From: Chryseobacterium sp. VAUSW3
GTDB lineage: Bacteria > Bacteroidota > Bacteroidia > Flavobacteriales > Weeksellaceae
DNA: 64,000 nucleotides
NCBI RefSeq assembly: GCF_002205795.1
Contig: NZ_NIUY01000001.1
Coordinates: 248,001 to 312,000, forward strand
Direction of reading: 5' to 3'
In this document: in pieces, positions 8,873 through 18,483 of the stretch
How positions within the stretch are numbered: the stretch's first letter is position 1
Layout of the letters: each line of letters opens with the position of its first letter
The notes under the pieces: generated by a model
What the model was told of the DNA's origin: nothing
Seen by the model: the letters and a program-made list of their open reading frames with translations, nothing else
Database searches by the model: none
Program-made: the position numbers and the translations under genes

Positions 8873-9925
8873 TTAAAACCTCATCACATCCTTCACGACA
8901 CCGTTATTTTGAGTAAACTGTAAAAGCTCTTTTACAATAAATTCCTTGATTTGGTCTTCGTCCTTATCGGCCGGAAATAACAAATGAACGTTTGCACCCG
9001 CATCCAAGGTGAAAAACAGCGGCAATCCGGTGTCTTTACGGAAGTCCCAAATTTTATTGATAACTGCCAGCGTGCCCGTTTTCATAAGGATAAACGCAGG
9101 ATCACTCATCATCATCATGGCGTGAAGCGTTAGTGCTTCGTGTTCTACCAGCTTAATGAAATTCGTCATATCACCGTTTTTCAAGATCATTTTTAAAGCC
9201 GCAAAATTTTCGTGCGCTTCCTGAAATCTTCTTTCAGCGTAGGGATTGGTGTTCATTAAACCGTGACCTACCGTGGAGCTTACGGATTTTTCGCCTTCAT
9301 GAATCAACAGAACCCAATCATTGAAATGCCTGAAAACTTCGTGGATTTCATCATTCGGGTATTGTATGGCATAAAGATCAGAGCTGTCCTCAACTTCTTT
9401 TGTTCTTCCCCAAACCACCAAACCATCGTAGAGGCTTCTACATGCACTTCCGCTGCCCAACCGCGCAAGAAAACTTGCCTTCCGCTCTTTAAAATCACCG
9501 TCCTGAGCACCAGAGAACTGATGATCGAGTTCCATTAAGCACTTGGCAATCGCACCAAATCCCGACGCCGAACTTGCAATTCCGGAACTGTGGGGAAAAG
9601 TATTTTCAGTTTTTATGACGTATTTCCCTTTTAAAATCCAAGGAAGAAATTCCTCTATATTGCGGAAATACTTTTCGATTTTTTCGGCAAATTTCTTCTC
9701 CTCATTGCCGGAAAGAAAGGTTTGTACAGAAAATTTCTCATCTGCTACAAATTCCATAGAAGTATTTGTTTTGCAGTTATTTAAGGTATAACTGATGCTT
9801 GGGTTTGCGGGAATCTGGCGCTCATATTTTCCCCAATATTTGATAAGCGCAATATTCGACGGGCAGCTTGAAACCACTGTTTGGGTGGAGATGCTGTAGT
9901 TTTTATTTCCTGTAAATTTGTTCAT
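8873..9925 (-). CDS. mvaD: Diphosphomevalonate decarboxylase
   Basis: This 350-aa GHMP-kinase-family enzyme carries the N-terminal signature SCPSNIALIKYWGK (residues 20-33) and the phosphate-binding loop PHSSGIASSASGFGA. It catalyses ATP-dependent decarboxylation of mevalonate diphosphate to isopentenyl diphosphate, the last step of the mevalonate pathway used by Flavobacteriia. It follows the acyl-CoA ligase gene by 21 nt on the same strand, the last of a probable SDR-ligase-mvaD transcript. No other mevalonate gene is in the window. Confidence 0.95.
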   Translation of the reverse strand: MNKFTGNKNYSISTQTVVSSCPSNIALIKYWGKYERQIPANPSISYTLNNCKTNTSMEFVADEKFSVQTFLSGNEEKKFAEKIEKYFRNIEEFLPWILKGKYVIKTENTFPHSSGIASSASGFGAIAKCLMELDHQFSGAQDGDFKERKASFLARLGSGSACRSLYDGLVVWGRTKEVEDSSDLYAIQYPNDEIHEVFRHFNDWVLLIHEGEKSVSSTVGHGLMNTNPYAERRFQEAHENFAALKMILKNGDMTNFIKLVEHEALTLHAMMMMSDPAFILMKTGTLAVINKIWDFRKDTGLPLFFTLDAGANVHLLFPADKDEDQIKEFIVKELLQFTQNNGVVKDVMRF

Positions 9926-9946
9926 TTTTCAATTAATTAAGTTGCA

Positions 9947-11710
9947 TTACGCAGTATACAATTTTTCGATCAACGCTGCATATTTCTGCATTACTACATT
10001 TCTTTTCACCTTTAGCGTGGGTGTAATTTCTCCTGTATTGATTTCGAATTCTGCCGGCATCAATACAAATTTCTTCACCTTTTCGAAAGCGGACAGGCTT
10101 TTCTGTATTTCCTCGAGTTTTTCGCGGTAAAATTCTTTTACTTTTTCCGAATCCACGATTTCCTGCCAGGTGGTAAAGGGAATGTTCATTTTTGGAAGCT
10201 GCTCTTTCAGCGCTTCAAAATTCGGAATAATCAACGCAGTTACAAAAGGCTTATCCTCCGCCACGATCATCGCCTGAGTGATAAAATTATTGTTTGAAAG
10301 TAAATTTTCTATGGGTTGAGGCGTGATATATTTTCCGTTGGCCGTTTTCATTAAATCTTTGATTCTGTCGGTAATGTAGAGATTCCCATTTTCATCAAAT
10401 TTACCTGCATCACCGGTTTTAAACCAGCCGTCTTCTGTGAAAACCTCGGCAGTTTCTTTTGGTAATTTATAGTATCCTTTCATCATACCGCTTCCTTTTG
10501 CAAGGATTTCGTCGTTTTCGCCAATTTTAATTTGGGTATCGCCAAGCGGAATCCCGGCGCTTCCGTGTTCATATTTAGTAAATGGAAAAGCAGTTAATGT
10601 AGCAGTAGTTTCCGTAAGTCCATAACCCACTGTCATATGAATACCCATCGCATCAAAGAACTTGGTTACTTCCCGAGACACTGAAGCTCCGCCGCAAGGC
10701 ATAAACCAAAGTTTCCCGCCCATTTTTTTCTTTATTTTGTTAAAAACCAGCAGATCAGCGATATTATTTTTAAATCCAAGACTAAAAGGAACGGGTTTTT
10801 CCAGCCGCTTTAATTCTGAAACCTGAGTTCCTACATTTATTGCCCAGTTGAAGATTTTCTTTTTTGAATCTGAACCATTCTGAACCATTTCGTTGACGCC
10901 GGCATAAATTTTCTGATAAAATCTTGGCACCGCACACATCATGGTAGGTTTTACTTCGGTTAATGCGTGGGCAATGAGCTTGGTATTTTCCAGGAAGTAT
11001 ACTTTTGCACCGCCGTACAGTGCCAGCAGTGTCCAGCTTCGCTCAAAAACGTGGGTCAGTGGGAGAAATGCAAGTGAGGTCTCGTTCTCGAAGTTTTTAA
11101 ATTTGAAAAAACCGAAGTGCGCCCTGATCGCATTGTGAAAATTCCCGTGCGTGAGCATTACCCCTTTCGGTACGCCGGTAGTTCCGGAAGTGTAAATAAT
11201 GGTCGCCAGATCATCGTCTTCTTTTTTAACAATATCAAAATGTTCTTCCGCTTTCTTGATGAAATCTTCAAAATAAATGCTTCGGTCTTTTTTAATCCAG
11301 ATGGCTTTTTTTGAAACAACAATCTGCTGCAGCGTGTTCTCTTTATTAAGAATTTCGAAAGCGGCATCATACTGTTCCTGGTTGCCGACCAATATAATTT
11401 TAACTTCAGAATCATTGATGATGTATTCTGCCTGCGAACCGTTGTTTGTAGAATAAATCGGCACGGTAACTGCGCCAAGAGAGAGAATCGCAAGATCGAA
11501 AGTAATCCATTCAGCAGAGTTATCGGAGTAAATTGCTACCCGGTCGTTTGCAGAAATTCCGGCTTCTTTTAATGCGTTTGCGGTTTTGAAAACCATCCTG
11601 CGGAAATCGAGCCAGTGTATTTCTTTCCATACGTCCTTCTTTTTAAAACCTATCGCAGGTTTTATGGAGAACTTCTCTGCATTTGTATTCAAAAATTCTG
11701 CGAAATTCAT
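9947..11710 (-). CDS. AMP-forming long-chain acyl-CoA synthetase
   Basis: The protein has 587 aa from the ATG at 11710 (MNFAEFLNTNAEKFSIKPAI); further-upstream starts would overlap the preceding gene. The AMP-binding P-loop (TIIYTSGTTGVPKGVMLTHGN, given in part), a GYGLTETTAT motif and a TGDAG...DRIKDLMKTANGKY block identify an ANL-superfamily long-chain fatty acyl-CoA ligase. It activates fatty acids to acyl-CoA at the inner membrane. The ATG lies 1 nt after the stop of the upstream SDR gene, so the two are tightly coupled. Confidence 0.92.
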   Translation of the reverse strand: MNFAEFLNTNAEKFSIKPAIGFKKKDVWKEIHWLDFRRMVFKTANALKEAGISANDRVAIYSDNSAEWITFDLAILSLGAVTVPIYSTNNGSQAEYIINDSEVKIILVGNQEQYDAAFEILNKENTLQQIVVSKKAIWIKKDRSIYFEDFIKKAEEHFDIVKKEDDDLATIIYTSGTTGVPKGVMLTHGNFHNAIRAHFGFFKFKNFENETSLAFLPLTHVFERSWTLLALYGGAKVYFLENTKLIAHALTEVKPTMMCAVPRFYQKIYAGVNEMVQNGSDSKKKIFNWAINVGTQVSELKRLEKPVPFSLGFKNNIADLLVFNKIKKKMGGKLWFMPCGGASVSREVTKFFDAMGIHMTVGYGLTETTATLTAFPFTKYEHGSAGIPLGDTQIKIGENDEILAKGSGMMKGYYKLPKETAEVFTEDGWFKTGDAGKFDENGNLYITDRIKDLMKTANGKYITPQPIENLLSNNNFITQAMIVAEDKPFVTALIIPNFEALKEQLPKMNIPFTTWQEIVDSEKVKEFYREKLEEIQKSLSAFEKVKKFVLMPAEFEINTGEITPTLKVKRNVVMQKYAALIEKLYTA

Positions 11711-11711
11711 C

Positions 11712-12725
11712 TTACTCTTTTTTACTTTTTTTATCAGTTCTGTAATTTTCCAGGTGGAAATCGATGCTTTCATTCACCGGAATGAACTTAAATCCCAGCG
11801 TCTTTACAATTTTATCATTACTTACATTGCTCATACTGGTAACTGACTCTGTGTTAACTTTATCTACCATTCTTAAAGGCGAAAAAAGCCATCCAAAAAC
11901 AAAGTTCAAAACTCTGCCGACCGTAAGCAACGCTGAAGGAATAATTTTCGGGGAAGAAAGTCCCATTTTTTGTCTTACATACGACGCTACCTCCGCGTAC
12001 CGTTTATTTTCTGAAATCAGGATAAAGCGTTCGTTAAATACATTGTTATCCATGAGTTCGATGGATGCCTTTGCCACATCGCGCACATCTACATAAGAAG
12101 CTCCTCCGGAAAAAGTATAAGGTCTCGCTAAATTCTGAAAAAGCAGTCCGCTGCTTTGCGTCCAGTTTCCGCTGCCGATGATGATTCCCGGATTTACAAT
12201 TACGGTGTTCAAACCTTCCGCGGCCGCGCGCCAAACTTCCATTTCAGAAAAATGTTTGGAAACGGCATAGGCAGAATGATCTAATTTCTGGTTGTAATCT
12301 GAATTTTCATCGGTTTCATCTTTTTCATTTACACCATCAAGCACCGCAATAGAACTTACAAAACAGAATTTCTTCACCTGACTTCCTTCGCACGCATAAA
12401 GTAAATTTCTGGTTCCTTCGATATTGGTATGATACATCCTGCGCTGATCGGCGGGATGAAAACTTACCGTCGCGGCGCAGTGATACACTTCATCAATCCC
12501 AATCATGGCAGTTTGCAGCGAATGAATGTCTTCAAAATCAACATTCATCCATTCAATTTTATTAAAGTAATTGTCAGGATTTTCGGTATAAAACTGAAAA
12601 GAATGGCGAACCTCCTCCAAATTACTGGATCTCCGCTTTGCCGCACGCACGATTTTCCCGCGTTTCAGCAGTTCTAAAACGATAACTCTTCCGAGAATTC
12701 CTGTTGCGCCGGTGACCAGAACCAT
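11712..12725 (-). CDS. NAD-dependent epimerase/dehydratase (extended SDR)
   Basis: This 337-aa protein begins with the nucleotide-binding motif LVTGATGILGRVIVLELL and has an active-site-type YAVSKHFSE motif (YxxxK) preceded by VSSIAV. These mark an extended short-chain dehydrogenase. Dihydroflavonol-reductase-like or 3-beta-HSD-like annotations are common for relatives. The substrate is not evident. It is the first gene of an apparent operon with the acyl-CoA ligase and mvaD, which hints at lipid or isoprenoid metabolism. Confidence 0.85.
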   Translation of the reverse strand: MVLVTGATGILGRVIVLELLKRGKIVRAAKRRSSNLEEVRHSFQFYTENPDNYFNKIEWMNVDFEDIHSLQTAMIGIDEVYHCAATVSFHPADQRRMYHTNIEGTRNLLYACEGSQVKKFCFVSSIAVLDGVNEKDETDENSDYNQKLDHSAYAVSKHFSEMEVWRAAAEGLNTVIVNPGIIIGSGNWTQSSGLLFQNLARPYTFSGGASYVDVRDVAKASIELMDNNVFNERFILISENKRYAEVASYVRQKMGLSSPKIIPSALLTVGRVLNFVFGWLFSPLRMVDKVNTESVTSMSNVSNDKIVKTLGFKFIPVNESIDFHLENYRTDKKSKKE

Positions 12726-12741
12726 AAATTTGGATATTTTA

Positions 12742-12772
12742 CAAAAATACTCATAATAAATTCAAGCTCAAA
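12742..12772 (-). promoter_or_regulatory. Promoter of the SDR - acyl-CoA ligase - mvaD unit
   Basis: On the minus strand TATTTTTG (12749 to 12742) is preceded, 19 nt upstream, by TTTG (12772 to 12769). Both elements and the spacing match the Bacteroidetes promoter consensus. The ATG is 16 nt downstream of the -7 box. Confidence 0.65.
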
Positions 12773-12785
12773 CTTAAAAATATAA

Positions 12786-12826
12786 TAAAAAACCCCGCAA
12801 AAGTTTTTTTTGCAAGGTTTGTATTA
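12786..12826 (-). terminator. Terminator after the phytase gene
   Basis: The AACCCCGCAAAA / TTTTTTGCAAGGTTT segment forms an imperfect hairpin flanked by A/T runs in the 124-nt gap downstream of the phytase gene. On the minus strand it ends in a T-rich tract. Confidence 0.5.
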
Positions 12827-12849
12827 TTATTAAAAATTCAATCTTTTAA

Positions 12850-13887
12850 TTACTTGGACTGCGACTGCTCATCAATAATTTTCTGAAATTCGCGCCAATC
12901 GTAGTAATGAAATACTTTTCCGTTGGTCATCGCTACAAAAACGCCGTTAGGAAATTTGGGTCCGAGATTGACATTAACCACTTCTGAACCATCACTTTCC
13001 TTTGTAGAAACTGGAATTTCTGCAATTCTGTAATGTTGGTTCGCATTGCCATTGTTGCCTTCGCGCCTGTAAACGTTGAAGGTATCGGCTTGCTGATTTG
13101 AAATCAAAATGTATCCTTTTCCGTTGCCGGTATCATAAATCGAAATTCCCTCCACATCTTCTTTGAAATCTTTCTGCCCAAAAAGTGCGAGTTCCTGATT
13201 GCCTTTTGCCGGATCTGCATAATATTTGCGGACACCAAATCCTTCATCAGAATAATAAATAAAGCCCAGTTCATCATCTACGGCAATGCTTTCAATTTCT
13301 TTTTTACCGCTGAAATTTCCGAACTTCCTTACCACTTCGCCGGCAACTTTCCCGTTGTTTTCTGAAAGTTTGTACTGCCAAAGGTAAGTTCCGCTCGGGC
13401 CGAATTTTCTGCCTACAATTGCAAAAATTTCTTCAGTATGCGGATTTTTATAGATTGAAATTCCCATCGGGTCGCGATCAGTTTCGCCTTCAAAAACACT
13501 GATTGCCCCAATTTCTTCCATCGAGGGAACTTCGTAAATCCTGATCTTGTTCTGCTGTCTTTCCGTGGTAACTGCTATATCAATTTTTTTACCCTGAAAA
13601 TTAAATCCGTATTCGACATCTACGTTGTTAGGACGCTTTAAACCCGGCACTTTGTTCACGATTTTTCCATTTAAATCAAATACAAAAAGGCCGCCTTCCG
13701 TTTCTTTGTCGGTTCCGATGATTAAAGATTGGGAAGCATCCTGTGGATTGATCCAGATCGCGGGATCATCGGTATCAAAATTTACCTGTTCCGTGATTAC
13801 TGCTGGTTGAACCTTTTTATCCAAATTTAAAGATGTACACTGTACCAATGCAGTGCAAAATGCGATATAAAAAATTGTTTTTTTCAT
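12850..13887 (-). CDS. Beta-propeller phytase, lipoprotein
   Basis: This 345-aa protein has a lipoprotein signal (lipobox LVQC, Cys17). It carries beta-propeller phytase motifs: DTDDPAIWINP (a Ca-binding DDPAIW segment), NNVDVEYGF, and DPMGISIY and DVEGISIYD blades. Such enzymes remove phosphate from calcium-phytate. The Cys17 anchor suggests an outer-membrane surface or periplasmic location. It lies 62 nt downstream of a TonB-dependent receptor gene on the same strand. That pairing suggests the receptor imports phytate or its lower inositol-phosphate products. Confidence 0.9.
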   Translation of the reverse strand: MKKTIFYIAFCTALVQCTSLNLDKKVQPAVITEQVNFDTDDPAIWINPQDASQSLIIGTDKETEGGLFVFDLNGKIVNKVPGLKRPNNVDVEYGFNFQGKKIDIAVTTERQQNKIRIYEVPSMEEIGAISVFEGETDRDPMGISIYKNPHTEEIFAIVGRKFGPSGTYLWQYKLSENNGKVAGEVVRKFGNFSGKKEIESIAVDDELGFIYYSDEGFGVRKYYADPAKGNQELALFGQKDFKEDVEGISIYDTGNGKGYILISNQQADTFNVYRREGNNGNANQHYRIAEIPVSTKESDGSEVVNVNLGPKFPNGVFVAMTNGKVFHYYDWREFQKIIDEQSQSK

Positions 13888-13949
13888 TTTACGAAATATT
13901 AAAAAAAGCGGATTGCTACGCTCTCCTGTTGAAATATAGAAAATAGTAA

Positions 13950-16766
13950 TTAAAAGTCAAACTTGAAACCGAAAGTATATCTCGGCATATAGTATTCCAT
14001 CTGTGCCGTTCTGTTCTTCACACCCTGATAGTATCTCAAAGGCTGGTTGGTAAGGTTGTTAGCCTCCACGAAGAACCTCATCCATTCCTTGATTGCGTAA
14101 GATGCGTTGAAATCCACAAAAGTCTGCTTATCATAGTAGCGGTCCTCGAAAGCATCTGCACCAAGTTCATCAAGATAAGCTGCAGCATGGTTCAATGAAA
14201 TCCTTGCGGAGAATTTCTTGTTTTCCCAAGCCAACGAAGCATTGAACATATGTGGTGCCGTACCAGGCAACATAAGGCCTTCTCTTAAAGTTCCGTCCGC
14301 AGCGTAAATTCCTTTTGCTTCAGATTTGGTATAGGTATAGTTAGCGTAAAGATTAAAGAATTTCGCAAATCCAGGAAGGAAATCGAGCTGCTTTTGTAAA
14401 GCCACCTCGAAACCGTAAACGTTTACACTTTCTCCATTTTTCGACTGAAGAAATGTATAATCCTCTCCCTGCACCAAAACATTGGCAACATCCGGAAATT
14501 CTGCAGAGAATTTATCGTAACTGAATTTATTGTCCCTGTAATCGTAGATGAAATCATTGATCTTTTTGTAGAAACCACCCAATGAAATCAAACCTACAGA
14601 CTTGAAATATTTTTCAGCCATCACATCAAAATTGTGTGCATAAGATGCTTTCAGGTTCGGGTTACCTGCAGAAATATCGTTGTCTCCCGGAATAATGCTT
14701 ACGAAAGGCGAAAGTTTGTAATAGCTCGGCCTCGCCAAAGCGGTGGAATACGCTGCACGAAGAACCAGATTTTCAACTGGCGTATATTTGAACGCTAAGC
14801 TTGGTAAATAGTTGGTATAATCGTTTTCGATCTGGCGCGTTCCTGTGAGATCTTCTTCATCCTGAATTACGTTACCCGTATAATCGATCTGAGTATTTTC
14901 AAGCCTTAAACCGGCAATCATCGAGAATACATCGCTAAAATTCTGATCCCAACGCAGATATCCGGCGTAAATATTTTCTTTTGCTTTGTAATTAACACCT
15001 AGATATTCTGCGGGTTCGTCACTCTCCGTGAACATGGCTGAGTTTTTCAGATTTAAACCGCCCAAGTGCTCTTTGCTTGCAAACCATCCCGGAACGTATT
15101 TTTCGCTTGGATTATAATTTTTCCCGTTCCAAAAAACGCTGTTCACCTTATCCAAAGTAGAATATAAAGTATTGGAAGCTACAGGTTTGTAATCGAAGAA
15201 ATTATTATCTCTTTCTTTAGTTTTGATTCTCGCTTTACCACCGATTCTCAAACGGCCTTTCTGCTCGCTGATGATGGAGAAAGGGAATCTGAAATTCAGT
15301 TTACCCGTAATTTCGTCTTCAAACGTCATCCCATTTTGCTCTGTAAGTGTTCTGAATTTATAATCTTTTAAAACGGGCTGAGTCAGCGGTTTAAGTAAAG
15401 GCTGCTCCTCGCTGTCGAAATTTTTATCAAGCGCAACGCCTTTCACCTGATAATCTGTATATCTTTCGTTTGGCCTTTGTTCTTCGGCTCTGGAGTAGGA
15501 TGCACCCCAATCCATATCGATTTTTGAGCCGATGATGTGATCACCTGTAATGAAATAATTCTGCATGATCTGGCGCTCAAGCCTTGAACCTTTGTTCAGA
15601 TCATTCCCGATTCCGCCTTTGGTTTGCGCTCTTAAATCCGCTGTATAACCCAGGAATTCACCGGTATTTTTGTCGAAATTTTCTTTTACGCTGTTAAAAC
15701 GCAGCCTGTAACGGTTTTCCAGATCGTCTCTCCAGTTGTAAAGTGCGCCTAAAGTAAGGGCATTCTTACTGTTGATCTTGAAATCAAGGTTTGCACCTAC
15801 AGATTTCCTTTCACGTTTTACATCGTATTTTCTGATGTCCATTTCAGCGATATAAGCTTCTGAAGCTTTACCTTCTTTCCAAACGGCTTCTACATTATCA
15901 GAACCGTAATCCTGTAGGTTATATGAACCGTTCAACGCAAGCCCTACAGCACCGCCAAAGAATCTGTTTCCGTAGAAAAACCCGTTGTTGAAGGCAAATT
16001 TGTTACGGATTGGGTTGAAGCCTGAAGCAGTCGTTAATGAAAGTCTTTCCTTATTGGTCGGTGTTTTGGTATTCAAGTTCACCGAACCACCGATGGCATC
16101 AGCATCCATATCTGACGTCAGAGTTTTGTTCACCTCTATCAATTGGATCATATCTGAAGGGATAAGGTCCATCTGAACTTTTCGGTTATCGCCTTCCGCC
16201 GAAGGAATTCTGTTTCCGTTCAGTGTTACAGAGTTCAGCTCCGGTGCAAGACCGCGGATGATGATGTCGCGCGCTTCGCCCTGGTCGTTCTGCATCGTGA
16301 TTCCAGGTACACGCTTTAAGGCATCACCGATATTGGAATCCGGGAACTTACCGATTTGCTCCGTAGAAATAACGTTGGTGATATTAGGATTGTTTTTCTG
16401 GGTATTTAACGCTCTTGCCTGGCTCTGACGACCGAAACCCACGACATTTACAGCTTCTATGGTTGTCGCTTTCGGATCCAGAACGATGTTCTGCACGATA
16501 CCCGATTCATTTACCGTTACTGGATAACTCGCTGTACCGTAACCCAAATAATCCACCGTCATGGTATAGTTTCCTTCAGGAACACTCAGAAAAACGAAGT
16601 TACCGTTTGCGTCTGAAGTGGTGAAGATGTTTCCGGGAGTTAATTTTATTTTTGCTCCGGGTAAAGCAATTTTGTTTTCATCATTAATCTTTCCCGATAC
16701 GGTTCCTGTCTGCGCAAAAATATAAGCTGAAGCACAAAACAGCACCGAACATAAAACTCTTTTCAT
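13950..16766 (-). CDS. TonB-dependent outer-membrane receptor paired with phytase
   Basis: This 938-aa protein has a signal peptide (to about residue 18) and an N-terminal carboxypeptidase-regulatory-like domain (about 22-105, TVSGKINDENKIALPGAKIKL...). A plug domain (about 110-230, with DALKRVPGI and IIIRGL) and a long beta-barrel ending in aromatic residue F (TFGFKFDF) follow. It is the non-SusC type, with no SusD gene beside it. Next to a phytase gene it is a candidate transporter for phytate or inositol phosphates; this is inference from context. It has its own promoter box. Confidence 0.9.
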   Translation of the reverse strand: MKRVLCSVLFCASAYIFAQTGTVSGKINDENKIALPGAKIKLTPGNIFTTSDANGNFVFLSVPEGNYTMTVDYLGYGTASYPVTVNESGIVQNIVLDPKATTIEAVNVVGFGRQSQARALNTQKNNPNITNVISTEQIGKFPDSNIGDALKRVPGITMQNDQGEARDIIIRGLAPELNSVTLNGNRIPSAEGDNRKVQMDLIPSDMIQLIEVNKTLTSDMDADAIGGSVNLNTKTPTNKERLSLTTASGFNPIRNKFAFNNGFFYGNRFFGGAVGLALNGSYNLQDYGSDNVEAVWKEGKASEAYIAEMDIRKYDVKRERKSVGANLDFKINSKNALTLGALYNWRDDLENRYRLRFNSVKENFDKNTGEFLGYTADLRAQTKGGIGNDLNKGSRLERQIMQNYFITGDHIIGSKIDMDWGASYSRAEEQRPNERYTDYQVKGVALDKNFDSEEQPLLKPLTQPVLKDYKFRTLTEQNGMTFEDEITGKLNFRFPFSIISEQKGRLRIGGKARIKTKERDNNFFDYKPVASNTLYSTLDKVNSVFWNGKNYNPSEKYVPGWFASKEHLGGLNLKNSAMFTESDEPAEYLGVNYKAKENIYAGYLRWDQNFSDVFSMIAGLRLENTQIDYTGNVIQDEEDLTGTRQIENDYTNYLPSLAFKYTPVENLVLRAAYSTALARPSYYKLSPFVSIIPGDNDISAGNPNLKASYAHNFDVMAEKYFKSVGLISLGGFYKKINDFIYDYRDNKFSYDKFSAEFPDVANVLVQGEDYTFLQSKNGESVNVYGFEVALQKQLDFLPGFAKFFNLYANYTYTKSEAKGIYAADGTLREGLMLPGTAPHMFNASLAWENKKFSARISLNHAAAYLDELGADAFEDRYYDKQTFVDFNASYAIKEWMRFFVEANNLTNQPLRYYQGVKNRTAQMEYYMPRYTFGFKFDF

Positions 16767-16785
16767 TACTTAAAATTTAGTTTGG

Positions 16786-16793
16786 CAAAAATA
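16786..16793 (-). promoter_or_regulatory. -7 box upstream of the TonB receptor gene
   Basis: Minus-strand TATTTTTG (16793 to 16786) lies 19 nt upstream of the ATG at 16766 in a 107-nt AT-rich gap. No clear -33 TTG is visible. Confidence 0.45.
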
Positions 16794-16873
16794 GCCAAGG
16801 ACTTGTTGAAAGGAGTTTTCGGGTAATTTAACAGTTTATTAACAAATTGTTACCGAAATTTTTAATTTTTGCA

Positions 16874-17662
16874 CTAGACCAGTGGTGTTTCGAAAATAAA
16901 ATCTTTTACTGCCTCGTTGAAATCTTTAGGATTTTCTGCCTGAACCCAATGCCCCGCATTTTCCACTGTTACCACCGAAGAATTAGGAAATTGTTGCTTG
17001 ATTAGAAACTCATCTTGAGGCAAAATATATTGAGATTTAGCACCAGAAATAAATAAGGTTTTGCCGGTGAAAACCCCAAATTTAATTGCATTAGAAACAA
17101 ATTGAGAATATTTCTCGGATAAAGTTTTCAAATTAAAACGCCAACCGAGTTTTTTATCATCTTTCCAATAAAGGTTTTTCGCAAGAAACTGAATGACGGA
17201 TTTTTCCGGAATATACTGCTGCAGGATTTCTTCCGCTTCCTGCCTTGTGGTTATTTTTTCAAAATCTACACTTTCCAGCGCTTTCAGAATCCCCTGGTGG
17301 TGCGGTGGGTACGCTTTTGGAGCAATATCAACAACAATCAGTTTTTCCACTTTTGGAGGATATTTAACAGCGAATTGCATTACCGCTTTTCCACCCAAAG
17401 AATGTCCGAGAAGATTGGCTTTTTCGATGCCGTGATGTTCCATATAATGTGAAATATCGTGCGCCAAATCGTCGTGCGTCATTTCCTCGGAATGAAAACT
17501 TTTGCCGTGATTTCTCAAATCGATAAGGTGCGTCGGAAAATATTCGCCGAATTCTTTCCCAAAACTCGCCCAGTTATCGAGCATTCCGAAGAGGCCATGA
17601 AACACCAAAAGCGGCGTTCCGGATTTCTCTTCTCCGTAAATTTTTGAATGTAAAATCTGCAT
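16874..17662 (-). CDS. Alpha/beta-fold hydrolase (YbfF-like esterase)
   Basis: This 262-aa protein contains an oxyanion segment HGLFGMLDNW, the nucleophile elbow GHSLGG (Ser near residue 97) and a C-terminal ENAGHWVQAE segment supplying the catalytic His. LIDLRNHGKS and VVDIAPKAYP are shared with the E. coli YbfF-type acyl-CoA/ester hydrolases. It should be cytoplasmic, since no signal peptide is seen. It is separated from pdxJ by a strong terminator and has its own promoter box. Confidence 0.88.
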   Translation of the reverse strand: MQILHSKIYGEEKSGTPLLVFHGLFGMLDNWASFGKEFGEYFPTHLIDLRNHGKSFHSEEMTHDDLAHDISHYMEHHGIEKANLLGHSLGGKAVMQFAVKYPPKVEKLIVVDIAPKAYPPHHQGILKALESVDFEKITTRQEAEEILQQYIPEKSVIQFLAKNLYWKDDKKLGWRFNLKTLSEKYSQFVSNAIKFGVFTGKTLFISGAKSQYILPQDEFLIKQQFPNSSVVTVENAGHWVQAENPKDFNEAVKDFIFETPLV

Positions 17663-17678
17663 CTAAAAATTAATTTCT

Positions 17679-17686
17679 CAAAAATA
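17679..17686 (-). promoter_or_regulatory. -7 box of the YbfF-like hydrolase gene
   Basis: Minus-strand TATTTTTG (17686 to 17679) is 16 nt upstream of the ATG at 17662 and downstream of the pdxJ terminator. Confidence 0.45.
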
Positions 17687-17720
17687 TTAAATTTTGGCTA
17701 AAGCCACCTATAAATCCGTT

Positions 17721-17747
17721 AAAAAAACAAACGGGCTAAAGCCCGTT
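17721..17747 (-). terminator. Rho-independent terminator of pdxJ
   Basis: Perfect arms AACGGGC (17730-17736) and GCCCGTT (17741-17747) enclose a 4-nt loop. Read on the minus strand the hairpin is followed by a run of seven T. A second small hairpin, TGGCTAAAGCCA (17695-17706), lies just beyond. Confidence 0.85.
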
Positions 17748-17761
17748 TTCTATTCATTTTT

Positions 17762-18481
17762 TTACCATTTTGCTAATCTCTTCAAATAAGATTGAACCGT
17801 ATTTTCCAGACCAAGATACAAAGCCTCTGAAATTAGGGCATGACCAATGGAAACTTCAAGCAAATTAGGAATATGGTCTGCAAAATATTTCAGATTATCC
17901 AAACTCAAATCGTGTCCTGCGTTAACGCCAAGACCATATTTTTCCGCTTCTTTTGCTGTTTCTACGTACGGTTTTATAGCTTCTTCTTTGTTTCGACTGT
18001 AGTTTTTAGCGTACGCTTCTGTGTACAGCTCAATTCTGTCGGTGCCGGTTTCTGCGGCGAATTTTACCATTTCCGGATTTGGATCAAGGAAAATTGAGGT
18101 TCGGATTCCTGCTTTTTTAAACTCTGAAATTACATTTTTCAAAAAACCGAGATGCATTTCGCAATCCCAGCCTGCGTTGGAGGTAATGGCGTCATCAGCA
18201 TCCGGAACCAGCGTCACCTGCTCCGGCTTAATTTCGAGTACCATATCGATGAACGGCCGGTGCGGATTTCCTTCAATATTAAACTCTGTACTGACCAAAG
18301 GTTTCAGATCATACACATCTTTTCGGGTAATATGTCTTTCGTCCGGCCGTGGATGAATCGTAATTCCCTGCGCACCAAATTCCTGAAGTTTTACCGCAGC
18401 TTCTGCTACACTGGGCAGTTCGCCACCGCGGGCATTTCGGAGCGTGGCAATTTTATTGATATTTACACTAAGTTTTGTCAT
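17762..18481 (-). CDS. pdxJ: Pyridoxine 5'-phosphate synthase
   Basis: This 239-aa TIM-barrel enzyme starts [20 protein letters not shown]. It has the PdxJ motifs [13 protein letters not shown] and EFNIEGNP and a C-terminal [16 protein letters not shown]. It condenses 1-deoxyxylulose 5-phosphate with 3-amino-2-oxopropyl phosphate to form pyridoxine 5'-phosphate (DXP-dependent vitamin B6 synthesis). The length is normal. Its ATG lies 2 nt after the stop of the mechanosensitive-channel gene, so the two are co-transcribed. Confidence 0.96.
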   Translation of the reverse strand: MTKLSVNINKIATLRNARGGELPSVAEAAVKLQEFGAQGITIHPRPDERHITRKDVYDLKPLVSTEFNIEGNPHRPFIDMVLEIKPEQVTLVPDADDAITSNAGWDCEMHLGFLKNVISEFKKAGIRTSIFLDPNPEMVKFAAETGTDRIELYTEAYAKNYSRNKEEAIKPYVETAKEAEKYGLGVNAGHDLSLDNLKYFADHIPNLLEVSIGHALISEALYLGLENTVQSYLKRLAKW

Positions 18482-18483
18482 CG

